Numbered from the stretch's first letter, positions 1 to 9,194 are shown. The stretch: 64,000 bases of DNA from Paraburkholderia franconis (GCF_009362735.1 NZ_WHNP01000028.1:1-64000); one strand, 5' to 3'. Made by a program: numbers and translations. Notes: generated from the letters alone by a model not told the origin.

Positions 1-227
1 TTTTCCGCCTCAAGCTGCCGGATTCGCTGCTGCTCAGCCGTCAGCGGCTTGCCCTCGCCGGCGCCGCCAGCACGCTCCGCATCGTACTGCGCCACCCAGC
101 GGCGCACGGCTGTCTCAACAAGGTCCATCGACCGGCACACTTCGCTGACCGATAGCCCTTGGTCTCGCACCATCCGTACTACTTCCAGCTTGAAGCTGGC
201 GTCAAATTGTCGGCGCCTTCTTGTCAT
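1..227 (-). CDS. IS3-family transposase OrfA (partial)
   Basis: Only the first 75 codons are present. The protein starts MTRRRRQFDASFKLEVVRMV and contains a helix-turn-helix (residues about 10-50: LSVSEVCRSMDLVETAVRRW) typical of the OrfA subunit that binds the element's terminal repeats. The acidic, Glu/Gln-rich segment at the window edge is where the leucine-zipper of OrfA usually begins. ATG at 227 is the only good start. OrfB (DDE integrase domain) would follow to the left, outside the window. Confidence 0.75.
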   Translation of the reverse strand, partial: MTRRRRQFDASFKLEVVRMVRDQGLSVSEVCRSMDLVETAVRRWVAQYDAERAGGAGEGKPLTAEQQRIRQLEAE

Positions 228-296
228 CTTGCTCTTTTCCTCCTCGATTCAGGATTGTCCTCCTATCGACCTGTCCGAGGAAATTAGACCACTACA
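1..296 (-). mobile_element. Right-hand part of an IS3-family insertion sequence (cut by window edge)
   Basis: The first 227 bases encode the N-terminus of an OrfA-type transposase subunit reading leftwards. The stretch at 272-296 (ending gaccactaca) has the form of an IS3-family terminal inverted repeat when read inward (tgtagtggtctaatttcc...), so the element probably ends near base 296. The other end, OrfB and the target duplication lie outside the window, so completeness cannot be judged. The exact outer boundary is inferred. Confidence 0.65.
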
Positions 297-359
297 CCCG
301 AGCGGCGCGCCGGACTGCGCATCCAACGCACAGCCACAGCCGCAACTACCACCTTCCCC

Positions 360-1358
360 CTAATGCTTCATCTGCGGCGCAGCAACGCCTACGTCACCCG
401 CACGCAGCACATCGCTGAGCACACTCTGGCTTCCGGTTTCACCCAGCAACGCGACATCGCGGGCAATGACCTGCGGCAGATGCGTCCGCAGAAACTCCAC
501 CCACGTCCTCGTCTTCGCGTCGATGAACTTGCGCGACGGATACAGCGCATAAACATTCATTTTCTGCAGCGTGTATTCCGGCAGCACGCGCACGAGCGAT
601 CCCGTTCGCAGTCCGTCGATGGCCGCGTACAGCGGCAACATCCCGATTCCCATGCCTTCACGAATTGCCACGATCAGCGATTCGGCGATATTCACCTGCA
701 CGGGCCCGCTCACTTCCAGCGCTTCGCTGCCATTTGGGCCATCGAGTGTCCACTCGCTGGTCGGAAAGGCCGGCGTTTTGAGCAACAGACAGTCGTGATG
801 CAGCAGATCGGCTGGCGTCTGCGGCGCAGCGTGCGCGTGGATGTAAGCGGGTGACGCGCACAAGATGCTGAACGTCGTCCCGAGCAGAAGCGATACGAGA
901 TCGGAATTGGGCAACGTCGATGCCCCCACGACAGCGACATCGGCGCTGCCCTCGAACAGATCCGGCATCTGCTGCGAAAGCGTGAGTTCGACGGCAACTT
1001 CGGGGTAGAGCGCGCGATATCGCGAGATCGCCGGCAGCACGTAGTGCTGGCCGATGCTCGCGAAGCTATGCATTCGCAGCACGCCCGACGGCCGCTCATG
1101 CGCTCCACTTGCTTCTTCTTCAGCATTATCGACATCAGCAAGGATCTGCTGACATCGTTTCAGATATCTCTCACCGGCGGTCGTCAACGCGAGGCGTCGC
1201 GTCGATCTGTTGAGCAGACGCGTCCGCAGATGCGCCTCGAGTTCTGAAACCGCGCGGGACATCGCGCCCGTCGTCGTATTCAGCGATTGCGCCGCTGCCG
1301 TGAAACTGCCTGCCTCAACGACGCGCACGAACACCCGCATGTTTTGTAACGTATCCAT
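360..1358 (-). CDS. LysR-family transcriptional regulator
   Basis: A 332-residue protein with the LysR winged helix-turn-helix at residues 1-60 (FVRVVEAGSFTAAAQSLNTT) and a periplasmic-binding-protein-like effector domain from about residue 90. I chose the ATG at 1358, preceded by the Shine-Dalgarno-like aagaag; a TTG one codon upstream is possible. It is divergent from the FUSC efflux gene at 1556, the arrangement seen for LysR regulators of aromatic-acid efflux pumps (AaeR type), so it probably controls that gene. The inducer is unknown. The closest relatives by pattern are the short-chain LysR group that includes DsdC/TrpI-like and CrgA-like proteins. Confidence 0.85.
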   Translation of the reverse strand: MDTLQNMRVFVRVVEAGSFTAAAQSLNTTTGAMSRAVSELEAHLRTRLLNRSTRRLALTTAGERYLKRCQQILADVDNAEEEASGAHERPSGVLRMHSFASIGQHYVLPAISRYRALYPEVAVELTLSQQMPDLFEGSADVAVVGASTLPNSDLVSLLLGTTFSILCASPAYIHAHAAPQTPADLLHHDCLLLKTPAFPTSEWTLDGPNGSEALEVSGPVQVNIAESLIVAIREGMGIGMLPLYAAIDGLRTGSLVRVLPEYTLQKMNVYALYPSRKFIDAKTRTWVEFLRTHLPQVIARDVALLGETGSQSVLSDVLRAGDVGVAAPQMKH

Positions 1359-1555
1359 CAATTCTTCTTGACTGAAATCAAGCCGTTATTGTCCGCCTAT
1401 TGCATGCCGCCATTGTTGAGTGTTCTGCAAGGGATGTTCCCGAGGCCTCGCATTAATTCGCACAACGCCGGCTCCTACAATCGGCGCCTTCAGGGCGGGA
1501 GTCTGCATGTCCGGTGCCGCGCTCCTCCGACAACAGCCAAGCGCAGTCTCAACGA

Positions 1556-3736
1556 ATGAAACCCCAGCATGCGATGAAGCAAGCGTCGTCCGATACCACT
1601 CCCGGATGGCGAGCCGGCATGTTGCGGGCAATCGCCGATGCGAGCGAAGAGTGGACGACCACCGACGGCCTCGTCTGGCTTCATCTCTTCAAAACGGTGA
1701 CGGCGGCGCTGCTCGCGCTGGGTATCGCGATGCTGCTCGAATTGCAGCAGCCGCGCACGGCGATGACGACCGTGTTCGTCCTGATGCAGCCGTTCAGCGG
1801 GATGGTGCTCGCCAAGAGCTTCTATCGGATTGTCGGGACGTTCGTCGGGATGCTGGCCGCGCTGCTGCTCGGCGCACTGTTCGCGCAGCAGCCCGAGCTT
1901 TACATGCTCGGCATCACGGCCTGGATGGGCGCCTGCGTGGCGGCGGCGGTCCGATATCGGCATTTTCGGTGGTACGGCTTCGTGCTGGCGGGTTATACCG
2001 CTGCGCTGATCGGCATTCCGACCGTCATGGAGCCGAACGGCCTGTTCCTCGCCGCGTTGACGCGCGCGGCGGAAGTGGCGATCGGCATCATCTGCTCGGC
2101 CGCAGTGAGCGCGCTGATCGTCCCGCGCCGGTCGAGCCTGGCGCTGCAAAACGCGCTGCAACTGAGGCATGTCGATTTTACTGCCTTCGCCGTGAAAGTG
2201 CTGGAAGGGGCGGTCGAGAGGGGCACGTCGGAGCGATATTTCGCGGATCTCGTCGACGAAGTGGTGGGCTTCGAAGCGACCCGCGCGTTTGCCGCCTTCG
2301 AGGACCCCGGCATGCGCTCGCGCAGTCAGGTGCTTGCAAGGCTAAACCACGAGTTCATGGACGTTTGCGCGCGTTTGCATGCATTGCATCAGTTGAGGAA
2401 GCGTCTGCGCGACAACCAGTCGATTCTCGTCGTGCAATCGACCGCGCCGTATTTTCGCGAGCTTTCCCAATTGCTCGGCGCTCGCACGGAACGACGCCTC
2501 GATTCGTCCGATGCCGCTCGCATCGCCATCAGACTCAAGCGCTTCCAGGCGACGCTGCCGGCCAGAATGCGCGCGACGCGGCGTCCGCTGGAATCGAGCG
2601 AGGCGCGATGCCTGCCGGACTTCGATACAGCGGGAGAGTTGCTGTATCGATTCGTCGGCGAGTTCATTCGATACATCGATACCTATGCGTCGCTCGAGAC
2701 CAATCACAACCCGGCGCGCGAGCGGCCGCCCGTGCGTTACGTGAGCCGGACCAACGGGTTCGTCGTCGCGTGCACGTTCGCGCGCACGGCGGTTGTCGTT
2801 GGCGCCGTCAGCTCGTTCTGGATCGCGACGAACTGGCCGAGCGGCGGCATGGCCGTGATCGGCGCCGCGCTCACTTGCGCACTGACGTCGTCCGCGCCGA
2901 ATCCGGTCAAGCTCGCACTGCAGATGTCCGTCGGCGCGGCGTGCGCGACGATCGCCGGTTATCTCGTCACGTGCTACGTGTATCCCATCATCGACGGCTT
3001 TCCGCTGCTATGCGCGATGCTCGCGCCCGTGCTAGCGGCGGGGACGTTCCTCGCGTCGCGCGCGAAGACTTCGGGCTATGGCGTCGGCTTCACGGTGTTC
3101 TTCTGCCTGCTCGCCGCGCCCGACAACGTCGTCGCGTACGCACCGGACCTGCTGATCAACAACGGCATCGCGATCGTCGTATCGATGCTCATGACCGCGG
3201 TCGGCGCCGCGATCGTCTTCCCCGTGCAGATGCCGTGGCTGATCGCGCGCATCGAAGGCGATTTGCGCAGTCAGATCACGCTCGCCTGCACGGCGCCGCT
3301 CGCGGGTCTCGCGCAGCGCTTCCAGTCGAGCACGCACGACCTGATGCACCAGTTGCGCATGCTGTTGCCCAAGCGCTCGCGACGTCACCGTTACGCACTC
3401 AGGTGGATGCTGGTGACGCTCGAAGTCGGTCATGCCGTCATCGATCTGCGCACCGACGCCGAGCGCGCGGCCTACGCGACGCAACTGCATACGCGCTGGA
3501 AGCCTTCGCTCGATCACGTCACGCGCGACCTCGCGCGGCTTTTCGAGCGGCCCGACAAGGCAAATGCACAGCGCGCGCAGATCGCCGTGCGCGCGGCGAT
3601 GCGTGTCGTGCAGCAGGTGCTCGATGCCGTCCATGCGGATCGCGAAAAGCGCCACGACCAGCAGCGCATTCTCAGTTGCCTGCACTTCATACGCACGACG
3701 CTGCTCGACAAGGACGCGCCATTCGACACGCGTTAG
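1556..3736 (+). CDS. FUSC-family inner-membrane efflux protein (aromatic acid exporter type)
   Basis: About 726 residues with the two-lobed architecture of the FUSC/AaeB family: hydrophobic helices at residues about 40-170, a long soluble stretch, a second helix cluster at about 350-500, then a cytoplasmic tail. FUSC proteins export aromatic carboxylic acids or other toxic compounds, often with a membrane-fusion partner; no such partner gene is present here, which is unusual for AaeAB-type systems. The start is uncertain: GTG at 1514, ATG at 1556 and ATG at 1574 are in frame and none has a strong ribosome site. Probably regulated by the divergent LysR gene. Confidence 0.8.
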   Translation: MKPQHAMKQASSDTTPGWRAGMLRAIADASEEWTTTDGLVWLHLFKTVTAALLALGIAMLLELQQPRTAMTTVFVLMQPFSGMVLAKSFYRIVGTFVGMLAALLLGALFAQQPELYMLGITAWMGACVAAAVRYRHFRWYGFVLAGYTAALIGIPTVMEPNGLFLAALTRAAEVAIGIICSAAVSALIVPRRSSLALQNALQLRHVDFTAFAVKVLEGAVERGTSERYFADLVDEVVGFEATRAFAAFEDPGMRSRSQVLARLNHEFMDVCARLHALHQLRKRLRDNQSILVVQSTAPYFRELSQLLGARTERRLDSSDAARIAIRLKRFQATLPARMRATRRPLESSEARCLPDFDTAGELLYRFVGEFIRYIDTYASLETNHNPARERPPVRYVSRTNGFVVACTFARTAVVVGAVSSFWIATNWPSGGMAVIGAALTCALTSSAPNPVKLALQMSVGAACATIAGYLVTCYVYPIIDGFPLLCAMLAPVLAAGTFLASRAKTSGYGVGFTVFFCLLAAPDNVVAYAPDLLINNGIAIVVSMLMTAVGAAIVFPVQMPWLIARIEGDLRSQITLACTAPLAGLAQRFQSSTHDLMHQLRMLLPKRSRRHRYALRWMLVTLEVGHAVIDLRTDAERAAYATQLHTRWKPSLDHVTRDLARLFERPDKANAQRAQIAVRAAMRVVQQVLDAVHADREKRHDQQRILSCLHFIRTTLLDKDAPFDTR

Positions 3737-3873
3737 CCGGTAGCCCCGCGAACGCCGATCTTGCCGCAACCTGGAAGAATGCCTTCCGCCAAGCCCTCTT
3801 AATCCGCGCCGACCCCGGTCCTATAGTTGGAACCACTGCTCCCGCAGTCACTGAATCGAATGGAGAGATTGAA

Positions 3874-4095
3874 ATGAAAGCGCTGAAGTTGGTCCTGATT
3901 GCCTGTTCGTTGTCTGCTGCTGCCCTCGCGCACGCGCAGACGGCGCCGGCGGACGAAAGCGCGCAACAGGTTGCCCAGGCGAGCGCAGCACGCGTCGCGC
4001 AACCCGAAGCGCAGCGTCCCGCCACGGCACCGGCAAAGAAGGCCAATGACTGTGTCGGTCCCGTGAGCTACTGCGTGATGTACTTCGGCAGCTAA
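3874..4095 (+). CDS. Small secreted protein with C-terminal Cys-x6-Cys-x3-FGS motif
   Basis: 73 residues preceded by a good ribosome site (ggagag, 3862-3867). Residues 1-22 form a Sec signal peptide ending AHAQ. The mature part is a 35-residue Ala/Gln/Pro-rich linker followed by a C-terminal motif CVGPVSYCVMYFGS that ends at the stop codon. The same ending occurs in two other secreted proteins in this window (24915-25175 and 25413-25769), although their other sequence is unrelated. The two cysteines could form a disulfide loop in the periplasm. No function is known to me; the gene stands alone between the FUSC and CoA-transferase genes. Confidence 0.75.
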   Translation: MKALKLVLIACSLSAAALAHAQTAPADESAQQVAQASAARVAQPEAQRPATAPAKKANDCVGPVSYCVMYFGS

Positions 4096-4224
4096 CCCGA
4101 GCGGCACGGCGAAGCACCTGCAACACAGCATCAACTGGCATCAGGCGGCAACGGGACGACGCACACCGACAAAAAGACGTGCACTTCGGCTGCCGCGAGC
4201 ATGACATCGGAGAGACTTTCATTC

Positions 4225-5739
4225 ATGTACGAAGACCGGATTCGTTGTGCCGCGTTGCGCGGCAAGATCACGTCGGCGGCGCAGGCAGCGCTGCTGATTC
4301 ACGATGGCATGCGCGTCGGCGCGAGCGGCTTTACGCGCGCGGGCGACGCGAAGGCCGTGCCCGTCGCGCTGGCCGAACGCGCGCGTAACGAAGGCAAGCC
4401 GCTGCGCATCACGCTGATGACGGGCGCCTCGCTCGGTCACGGCGTCGACAGCTTGTTGACGGATGCCGGCGTGCTCGCACGCCGTTTGCCGTTTCAGGTC
4501 GACAACACGTTGCGCCGCGCGATCAATCGCGGCGACGTGATGTTCGTCGACCAGCATCTGTCGGAGACGGTCGAAATGCTGCGCGCCGGCCAGCTCGGCA
4601 AGCTGGATGTCGCGATCATCGAAGCCGTTGCGATCACGGAGACGGGCGGCATCGTCCCGACCACTTCCGTCGGCAACTCGGCGAGCTTCGCGATTCTCGC
4701 GGACAAGGTCATCGTCGAAATCAATCTCGCGCAGCCGCTCGCATTCGAGGGCTTGCACGACATCTGGATTCCGGGCCGCCGACCGCATCGCGAGCCGCTT
4801 CCCATCGTGCGTCCGGGCGATCGCGTCGGCACGACCGCGATCGAGATTCCGCCCGAGAAGATCGCCGCGATCGTCATCACCGACAAGCCCGACAGCCCGT
4901 CGACCGTGCTGCCCGCCGACGAAGATACGGCGCGGATCGCAGGTCATCTGATCGAATTTCTCCAGCATGAGGTGTCGCATGGACGCATGCCCTCTCCGCT
5001 GCCGCCGCTGCAGGCTGGCATTGGCACGATCGCGAATGCGGTGCTGGCCGGCTTCGTCGAGTCGCCGTTCGAGCCGTTCACGATCTACTCGGAAGTCCTG
5101 CAGGATTCGACCTTCGATCTGATGGACGCGGGCAAAGTCACGTTCGCCTCGGGCGCGTCGATCACGTTGTCCGAGAAGCGCCAGGCGCAGGTGTTCGGCG
5201 ATCTCGCGCGCTATCGCGACCGTCTCGTGCTGCGTCCGCAGGAAGTCAGCAACCATCCGGAAGTGATTCGCCGGCTCGGCCTGATCGCGCTGAACACGGC
5301 GCTCGAGTTCGACATCTACGGCAACGTGAATTCGACGCATGTCGGCGGCACGCACATGATGAACGGCATCGGCGGCTCGGGCGACTTCGCGCGCAACGCG
5401 TCGTGCGCGATCTTCGCAACGAAGTCGATTGCGAAGGACGGCGCGATTTCGAGCGTCGTGCCGATGGTCCCGCACGTCGACCACAACGAACACGACGTCG
5501 ATATCGTCGTCACGGAAATTGGTCTCGCGGACTTGCGTGGACTCGCGCCGCGCGAGCGCGCGTCGCTGATCATCGACAAGTGCGTGCATCCCCTCTATCG
5601 CGATCTGTTGCGCGACTACTATCGCGACGCGCTGCGTTTCGGCGGTCAGACGCCGCACGTGCTGCGCGAAGCGTTTGCATGGCACGCGCGGTTTCAGGAA
5701 ACGGGATCGATGCTGCCGGAGCAAAAGGTCACGGCGTGA
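4225..5739 (+). CDS. Succinyl-CoA:acetate CoA-transferase / acetyl-CoA hydrolase family
   Basis: 504 residues from ATG 4225 (MYEDRIRCAALRGKITSA); an in-frame ATG at 4201 lacks a ribosome site while ggagag lies upstream of 4225. The protein has two CoA-transferase family 1 lobes. The GIGTIANAVL segment and the YSEVLQD segment match the AarC/Cat1 group, with the catalytic glutamate at about residue 290. Family enzymes move CoA between succinyl-CoA and acetate or hydrolyse acetyl-CoA, helping detoxify acetate or bypass succinyl-CoA synthetase. Fits with the acetate-producing PoxB and malonate pathways elsewhere in the window, but no operon links them. Confidence 0.85.
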   Translation: MYEDRIRCAALRGKITSAAQAALLIHDGMRVGASGFTRAGDAKAVPVALAERARNEGKPLRITLMTGASLGHGVDSLLTDAGVLARRLPFQVDNTLRRAINRGDVMFVDQHLSETVEMLRAGQLGKLDVAIIEAVAITETGGIVPTTSVGNSASFAILADKVIVEINLAQPLAFEGLHDIWIPGRRPHREPLPIVRPGDRVGTTAIEIPPEKIAAIVITDKPDSPSTVLPADEDTARIAGHLIEFLQHEVSHGRMPSPLPPLQAGIGTIANAVLAGFVESPFEPFTIYSEVLQDSTFDLMDAGKVTFASGASITLSEKRQAQVFGDLARYRDRLVLRPQEVSNHPEVIRRLGLIALNTALEFDIYGNVNSTHVGGTHMMNGIGGSGDFARNASCAIFATKSIAKDGAISSVVPMVPHVDHNEHDVDIVVTEIGLADLRGLAPRERASLIIDKCVHPLYRDLLRDYYRDALRFGGQTPHVLREAFAWHARFQETGSMLPEQKVTA

Positions 5740-5742
5740 TAG

Positions 5743-5766
5743 AACCGGGACCGAAGCGTCCCGGTT
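5743..5766. terminator. Hairpin between convergent genes, terminator-like
   Basis: A perfect 9-bp inverted repeat (aaccgggac / gtcccggtt) with a six-base loop sits 3 bases after the CoA-transferase stop codon and before the end of the convergent phosphoesterase gene. There is no clear T-run on either side, so it is a probable 3' hairpin rather than a textbook intrinsic terminator. Confidence 0.5.
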
Positions 5767-5793
5767 GAAGTCCAGTCGAAGCTAAGTTGATGT

Positions 5794-6957
5794 TCAGGCG
5801 CCGCCGCTGCCGACCAGACGCAATCGCGTGATCTCCGACGGCGCGCCCAGACGCTTGGGCGGTCCCCAATATCCGGTGCCGCGGCTCGTGTAGACCCACA
5901 GGTTATCGAGCCGCGAAAGCCCCGCGACGAACGGCTGTTGCAACCGCACAGCGAAATTCCACGGAAAGAACTGGCCGCCGTGCGTGTGGCCGGACAATTG
6001 CAGCGTGAAGCCTGCATTGGCGGCGGCTTCGGCCGTGCGCGGCTGATGCGCGAGCAGCACCCGGATCAGCACGTCGCCGGGCGCACCTTCGAGCGCCGCG
6101 GCCGGATCGCTCCGATGCGTGGGATCGAAATGGCCCGCCGTATAGTCGGTGACGCCCGCGATCACCGCCTGCGCGCCGTCGTGCTCGACGACGACATGCT
6201 CATTGAGCAGTACGCGCAGGCCCAGACGCTGAAACTCGGCGATCCACGCATCGGCGCCCGAATAGTATTCGTGATTCCCCGTCACCAGATAAGCGCCATG
6301 ACGCGCGCTCAGGCGCGACAACGGACGCGTGTGCTCGGACAGCCGCTCGACGCTGCCATCGACGACATCGCCCGTCACCGCGATCAGATCCGGCTGGAGT
6401 CGATTCACGGCATCGACGATGGCATCGACATAACCGCGCTTGATGGTCGGACCGACGTGAATGTCGCTGATCTGCACGATCGTGAAGCCATCGAGCGCAC
6501 GCGGCAGATCGTCGATCGGCACGTCGATCGACACGACGCGCGCGCGGCGCCGTGCATTGACGAAACCGACGGCCGTCGACAGCAGCGCGAGCAGCGGCAC
6601 CGCCGTCGCGCTATCGATCTCCCACTGCGCGACGTGAATCGCTTGCGGCGCGAGCGTCTCGACGATCAGCACGACGAGCAGCATCAGTTCGCGCGCGAAC
6701 GTCAGCACGAGCAGCGACGAAAAGAAGCCGAGCGGGAGCAAGCCCGCCCACGCGAGCCGGTCGCCGAGCGGTTGCCGTTCGATCGTGCGCGCGATCATGC
6801 CGAGCGGAATCAGCAGCACGGACAGCACGAGCCATAGCACGCACAGCCACTTCACGGCGTTATCGACGGGCAGTTCGGGAATGATCCGAATGCCGACGTA
6901 CACATGCAGCAGGATGCCGATGGCGATGATCCGGACAAGAAACGATAGGCGGCGCAT
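5794..6957 (-). CDS. Membrane-anchored metallophosphoesterase
   Basis: 387 residues from ATG 6957 (MRRLSFLVRI). Four N-terminal hydrophobic helices (about residues 5-145) anchor a calcineurin-like phosphoesterase domain. The metal ligands are visible in order: ISDIHVG (D165, H167), GDVVDG, GNHEYY and GHTHGGQFFP near the C-terminus. Family members hydrolyse phosphodiesters or lipid pyrophosphates such as UDP-diacylglucosamine, or have unknown substrates; the multi-helix N-terminus matches the YkuE/YaeI-like membrane group. A GTG start 17 codons upstream is possible; neither start has a convincing ribosome site. Confidence 0.82.
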   Translation of the reverse strand: MRRLSFLVRIIAIGILLHVYVGIRIIPELPVDNAVKWLCVLWLVLSVLLIPLGMIARTIERQPLGDRLAWAGLLPLGFFSSLLVLTFARELMLLVVLIVETLAPQAIHVAQWEIDSATAVPLLALLSTAVGFVNARRRARVVSIDVPIDDLPRALDGFTIVQISDIHVGPTIKRGYVDAIVDAVNRLQPDLIAVTGDVVDGSVERLSEHTRPLSRLSARHGAYLVTGNHEYYSGADAWIAEFQRLGLRVLLNEHVVVEHDGAQAVIAGVTDYTAGHFDPTHRSDPAAALEGAPGDVLIRVLLAHQPRTAEAAANAGFTLQLSGHTHGGQFFPWNFAVRLQQPFVAGLSRLDNLWVYTSRGTGYWGPPKRLGAPSEITRLRLVGSGGA

Positions 6958-7326
6958 AGGTGGGAGCAGGGCGCTGGCGCAGCGCGGGACACGAGTCGCG
7001 GGAAGCACGCCGACCGTTCGAGAGAGGCGGACGGAAGGCGGCCAGTCATTCTACAAGCAGTTTTGCACGCTTGCCGAAGACTCGCTTTCGCGTTGCGGCG
7101 CAAGCGATATCCGCGCGCTGCGATGCAGCACGATGGACGCGACAAGTTCTTCGTCATGCCTATTAAATGGATATTGAATTGCAGGCGCTAACGGACTATT
7201 CTGAAAGTAAGCGCACTGCCGTCGGCAGTCACCGCGTTCCGTTCACGGCATCAAGGAACGCGAGTATGCCCTGCCAGCGACAGTCGCGCGCTTGATCGCC
7301 ATATCGGATCGAGGTGGGGGGCAAAC
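6958..7326. other. Intergenic region between divergent genes
   Basis: 369 bases with no credible gene. It must hold the promoters for the leftward phosphoesterase and the rightward small membrane protein. The stretch near 7165-7210 is locally AT-rich and is the best place for promoters. A strong ribosome site (gaggtgggggg) ends at 7322. I see no palindrome or repeat worth naming. Confidence 0.5.
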
Positions 7327-7641
7327 ATGAAAACGACAAAGATCACACATCGCGAGCATCACATCGGCCACGAAGGCAGCCACGTGATGCTGCCGATGGT
7401 CGCGCTGTCGCTGATGGCGCTCGGCGTCTACTACGGCGTGCGCAGCATCGATTTTTCCGAGCTGGGCCGCACCGCGCTGTTCTATGTCGTGATGGTGTTC
7501 GTCGCGCTGGGCGTGGCAGGGCTCTTCGGCGTTGCCGCGGCGTGGCTGCGCTCGCGAGGCGACGAGGCCGAAGAGGGCTTCTGTTTTGTCGGCGCGCTCG
7601 TCGGCGCGATCGTGTTCTACGTCGCGATGCTGACCAGTTGA
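7327..7641 (+). CDS. Small inner-membrane protein, function unknown
   Basis: 104 residues with a His/Lys-rich N-terminus (MKTTKITHREHHIGHEGSH), then three predicted hydrophobic helices at about residues 20-38, 48-73 and 84-102. The very strong purine-rich ribosome site gaggtgggggg supports the start. No domain is recognised. The N-terminal histidines could bind metal, but that is only a guess. The gene stands alone. Confidence 0.7.
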   Translation: MKTTKITHREHHIGHEGSHVMLPMVALSLMALGVYYGVRSIDFSELGRTALFYVVMVFVALGVAGLFGVAAAWLRSRGDEAEEGFCFVGALVGAIVFYVAMLTS

Positions 7642-7724
7642 CGCCGCCTTTCGCTTGCGACGCGTTTCAGCGCGCCGCTATCAACAAACTTCGACCAGCA
7701 AACTGCGATCCGCACCGCCGGCGA

Positions 7725-8309
7725 TCAAACGATCCGCGCCGCTTCGTCGAACGAAAGGCGCGGGCTGCGCGGAAAAAGTTTCGAGTGGTCGCCGTAGCCG
7801 AGATTGATCAGAAAATTCGACTTGATGGTCGTGCCGGCGAAAAACTCCACATCCACCTTCGCCTTGTCGAAGCCCGACATCGCGCCCGTATCGAGGCCGA
7901 GCGCACGCGCGGCCATGATCAGATAGCCGCCTTGCAGCGTCGAATTGCGAAACGCGGTGTCGGCGATCGCGGCTTCGTTGCCCGCGAACCAGCTGCGCGC
8001 GTCGGCGTGCGGAAAGAGCTTCGGCAGATGATCGTAGAACGCCATGTCCATGCCGACGATGGCCGTGACAGGTGCCGACATCGTCTTCTCGAGATTGCCT
8101 TCGGACAACGCGGGACGCAGCCGCGCCTTGCCCTCGGGCGTCTTCACGAACACGAAGCGCGCCGGGCTCGAATTGGCCGATGTCGGACCGAGCAGCACGA
8201 GCTCGACCAGTTGCCTGAGCAGCGAATCGTCGACGGTCCGCGGCTGCCAGCCGTTGTGCGTGCGGGCGGTGCGGAACAGTTGATCGAGTGCGTCGTCGGA
8301 AAGAGTCAT
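7725..8309 (-). CDS. Nitroreductase-family protein, malonic semialdehyde reductase (RutE) type
   Basis: 194 residues from ATG 8309 (MTLSDDALDQLFRTARTHNG), close to the 196 of E. coli RutE. The FMN-binding nitroreductase fold is indicated by RTHNGW, LGPTSANSSPARF and the GYGD segment near the C-terminus. RutE reduces malonic semialdehyde to 3-hydroxypropionate in pyrimidine catabolism; no other rut genes are nearby, so the physiological substrate here may differ. The malonate operon lies 1 kb to the right, but the gene is separated from it by alkB and a repeat cluster. Confidence 0.8.
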   Translation of the reverse strand: MTLSDDALDQLFRTARTHNGWQPRTVDDSLLRQLVELVLLGPTSANSSPARFVFVKTPEGKARLRPALSEGNLEKTMSAPVTAIVGMDMAFYDHLPKLFPHADARSWFAGNEAAIADTAFRNSTLQGGYLIMAARALGLDTGAMSGFDKAKVDVEFFAGTTIKSNFLINLGYGDHSKLFPRSPRLSFDEAARIV

Positions 8310-8375
8310 GATGATGATCGGTACGGTTTCTGGAATGCGGATGAAAGCGCAAGCTGGAAGGCAACCAGGTTGCAT

Positions 8376-8514
8376 GGGACGGGAGTAAGCGCCGAAGCGC
8401 CAACTCCCGTCGACAACTGTGTAGGGGACGCGAGCAAGTGCTCTGTATGGGACGGGAGTAAGTGCTAAAGCACTAACTCCGGCCGACGGCTAAAGCGCCA
8501 ACTCTCGTCGATAG
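8376..8514. repeat. Cluster of REP-like palindromic repeats
   Basis: At least two full and two partial copies of a roughly 39-base unit lie head to tail: gggacgggagtaagcgccgaagcgcc... at 8376-8414, a degenerate copy at 8424-8442, gggacgggagtaagtgctaaagcact... at 8449-8487 and a tail fragment at 8488-8514. Each full copy folds into a hairpin (agtgct-aa-agcact core). A further copy is at 21120-21153. The spread of near-identical palindromes in intergenic DNA is typical of REP elements mobilised by RAYT transposases; no RAYT gene is in the window. Confidence 0.8.
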
Positions 8515-8600
8515 CTGACGCGTTGCAGCGGCACGTCCGATAATAACGCTGTTCCCTTGAAAGAGAGGCTTCGCGAGCGCTGGCTCGCGATCGCAATACG

Positions 8601-9194
8601 ATGTCCGCCGATTTGTTCGACGATTTGCCGACCCCCGATGTCGCGTGGTTTCCCGACTGGCTCGCGCCCGACGCCGCCGCGCAGTTGCTCGCGCGCATCG
8701 TCGCGGAAGTGGCCTGGCAGCAGGATTCGATGTTCACGCCGGCGGGCCGCGTGCCGTTGCCGCGCCTGACTGCGTGGCAAGGCGAGCGGGATGCCGTCTA
8801 CGTGTACTCGGGCATCCGCAACGTGCCGCAGCAGTGGACGCCTGCCGTCGCGGAACTGAGATCGGCCGTCGAGGCAACCTGCGATGCGCCGTTCAACAGC
8901 GTGCTGCTCAACCGCTATCGCAGCGGCGCGGACAGCATGGGCTGGCATGCTGACCGCGAGCCCGAACTCGGCAAGGAGCCCGTGATCGCGTCGGTGAGTC
9001 TCGGCGTGGCGCGCCGGTTCGATTTGCAGCACAACAAGACGGGCGTCGTGCAGTCGTATCAGCTGAAAGGCGGCAGCCTGCTCGTGATGCGCGGAAGGAC
9101 GCAGGCCGAATGGCGGCATCGTGTGCCCAAAGAGCCGAAGGTGCAGGGCGAGCGCGTGAATCTGACGTTCCGCTTCATCACGCCCGGAAGATAG
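8601..9194 (+). CDS. AlkB-type 2-oxoglutarate/Fe(II) dioxygenase (alkylated-base repair)
   Basis: 197 residues. The double-stranded beta-helix iron ligands are present: H116-x-D118 in GWHADREPELG and H173 in WRHRVPK; the C-terminal NLTFRFI carries the arginine that binds 2-oxoglutarate. The LNRYRSGADSMGWH segment is typical of the ABH2/ABH3-like bacterial AlkB group. The enzyme oxidatively removes methyl groups from N1-methyladenine and N3-methylcytosine in DNA or RNA. It stands alone, downstream of the REP cluster. Confidence 0.88.
   Translation: MSADLFDDLPTPDVAWFPDWLAPDAAAQLLARIVAEVAWQQDSMFTPAGRVPLPRLTAWQGERDAVYVYSGIRNVPQQWTPAVAELRSAVEATCDAPFNSVLLNRYRSGADSMGWHADREPELGKEPVIASVSLGVARRFDLQHNKTGVVQSYQLKGGSLLVMRGRTQAEWRHRVPKEPKVQGERVNLTFRFITPGR

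Noticed and set aside
1420..4095. An 891-codon open frame on the plus strand spanning the FUSC gene
   Set aside because: It is an out-of-frame, Arg/Ala-rich shadow of the FUSC coding region; only its last 73 codons, starting at 3874, are a real gene.
8344..8468. A cysteine-containing C-terminal tail (NCVGDASKC...) that resembles the secreted-protein motif
   Set aside because: It is the translation of the REP-like repeat cluster, lacks a gene in front of it and lacks the FG(N/S) ending.
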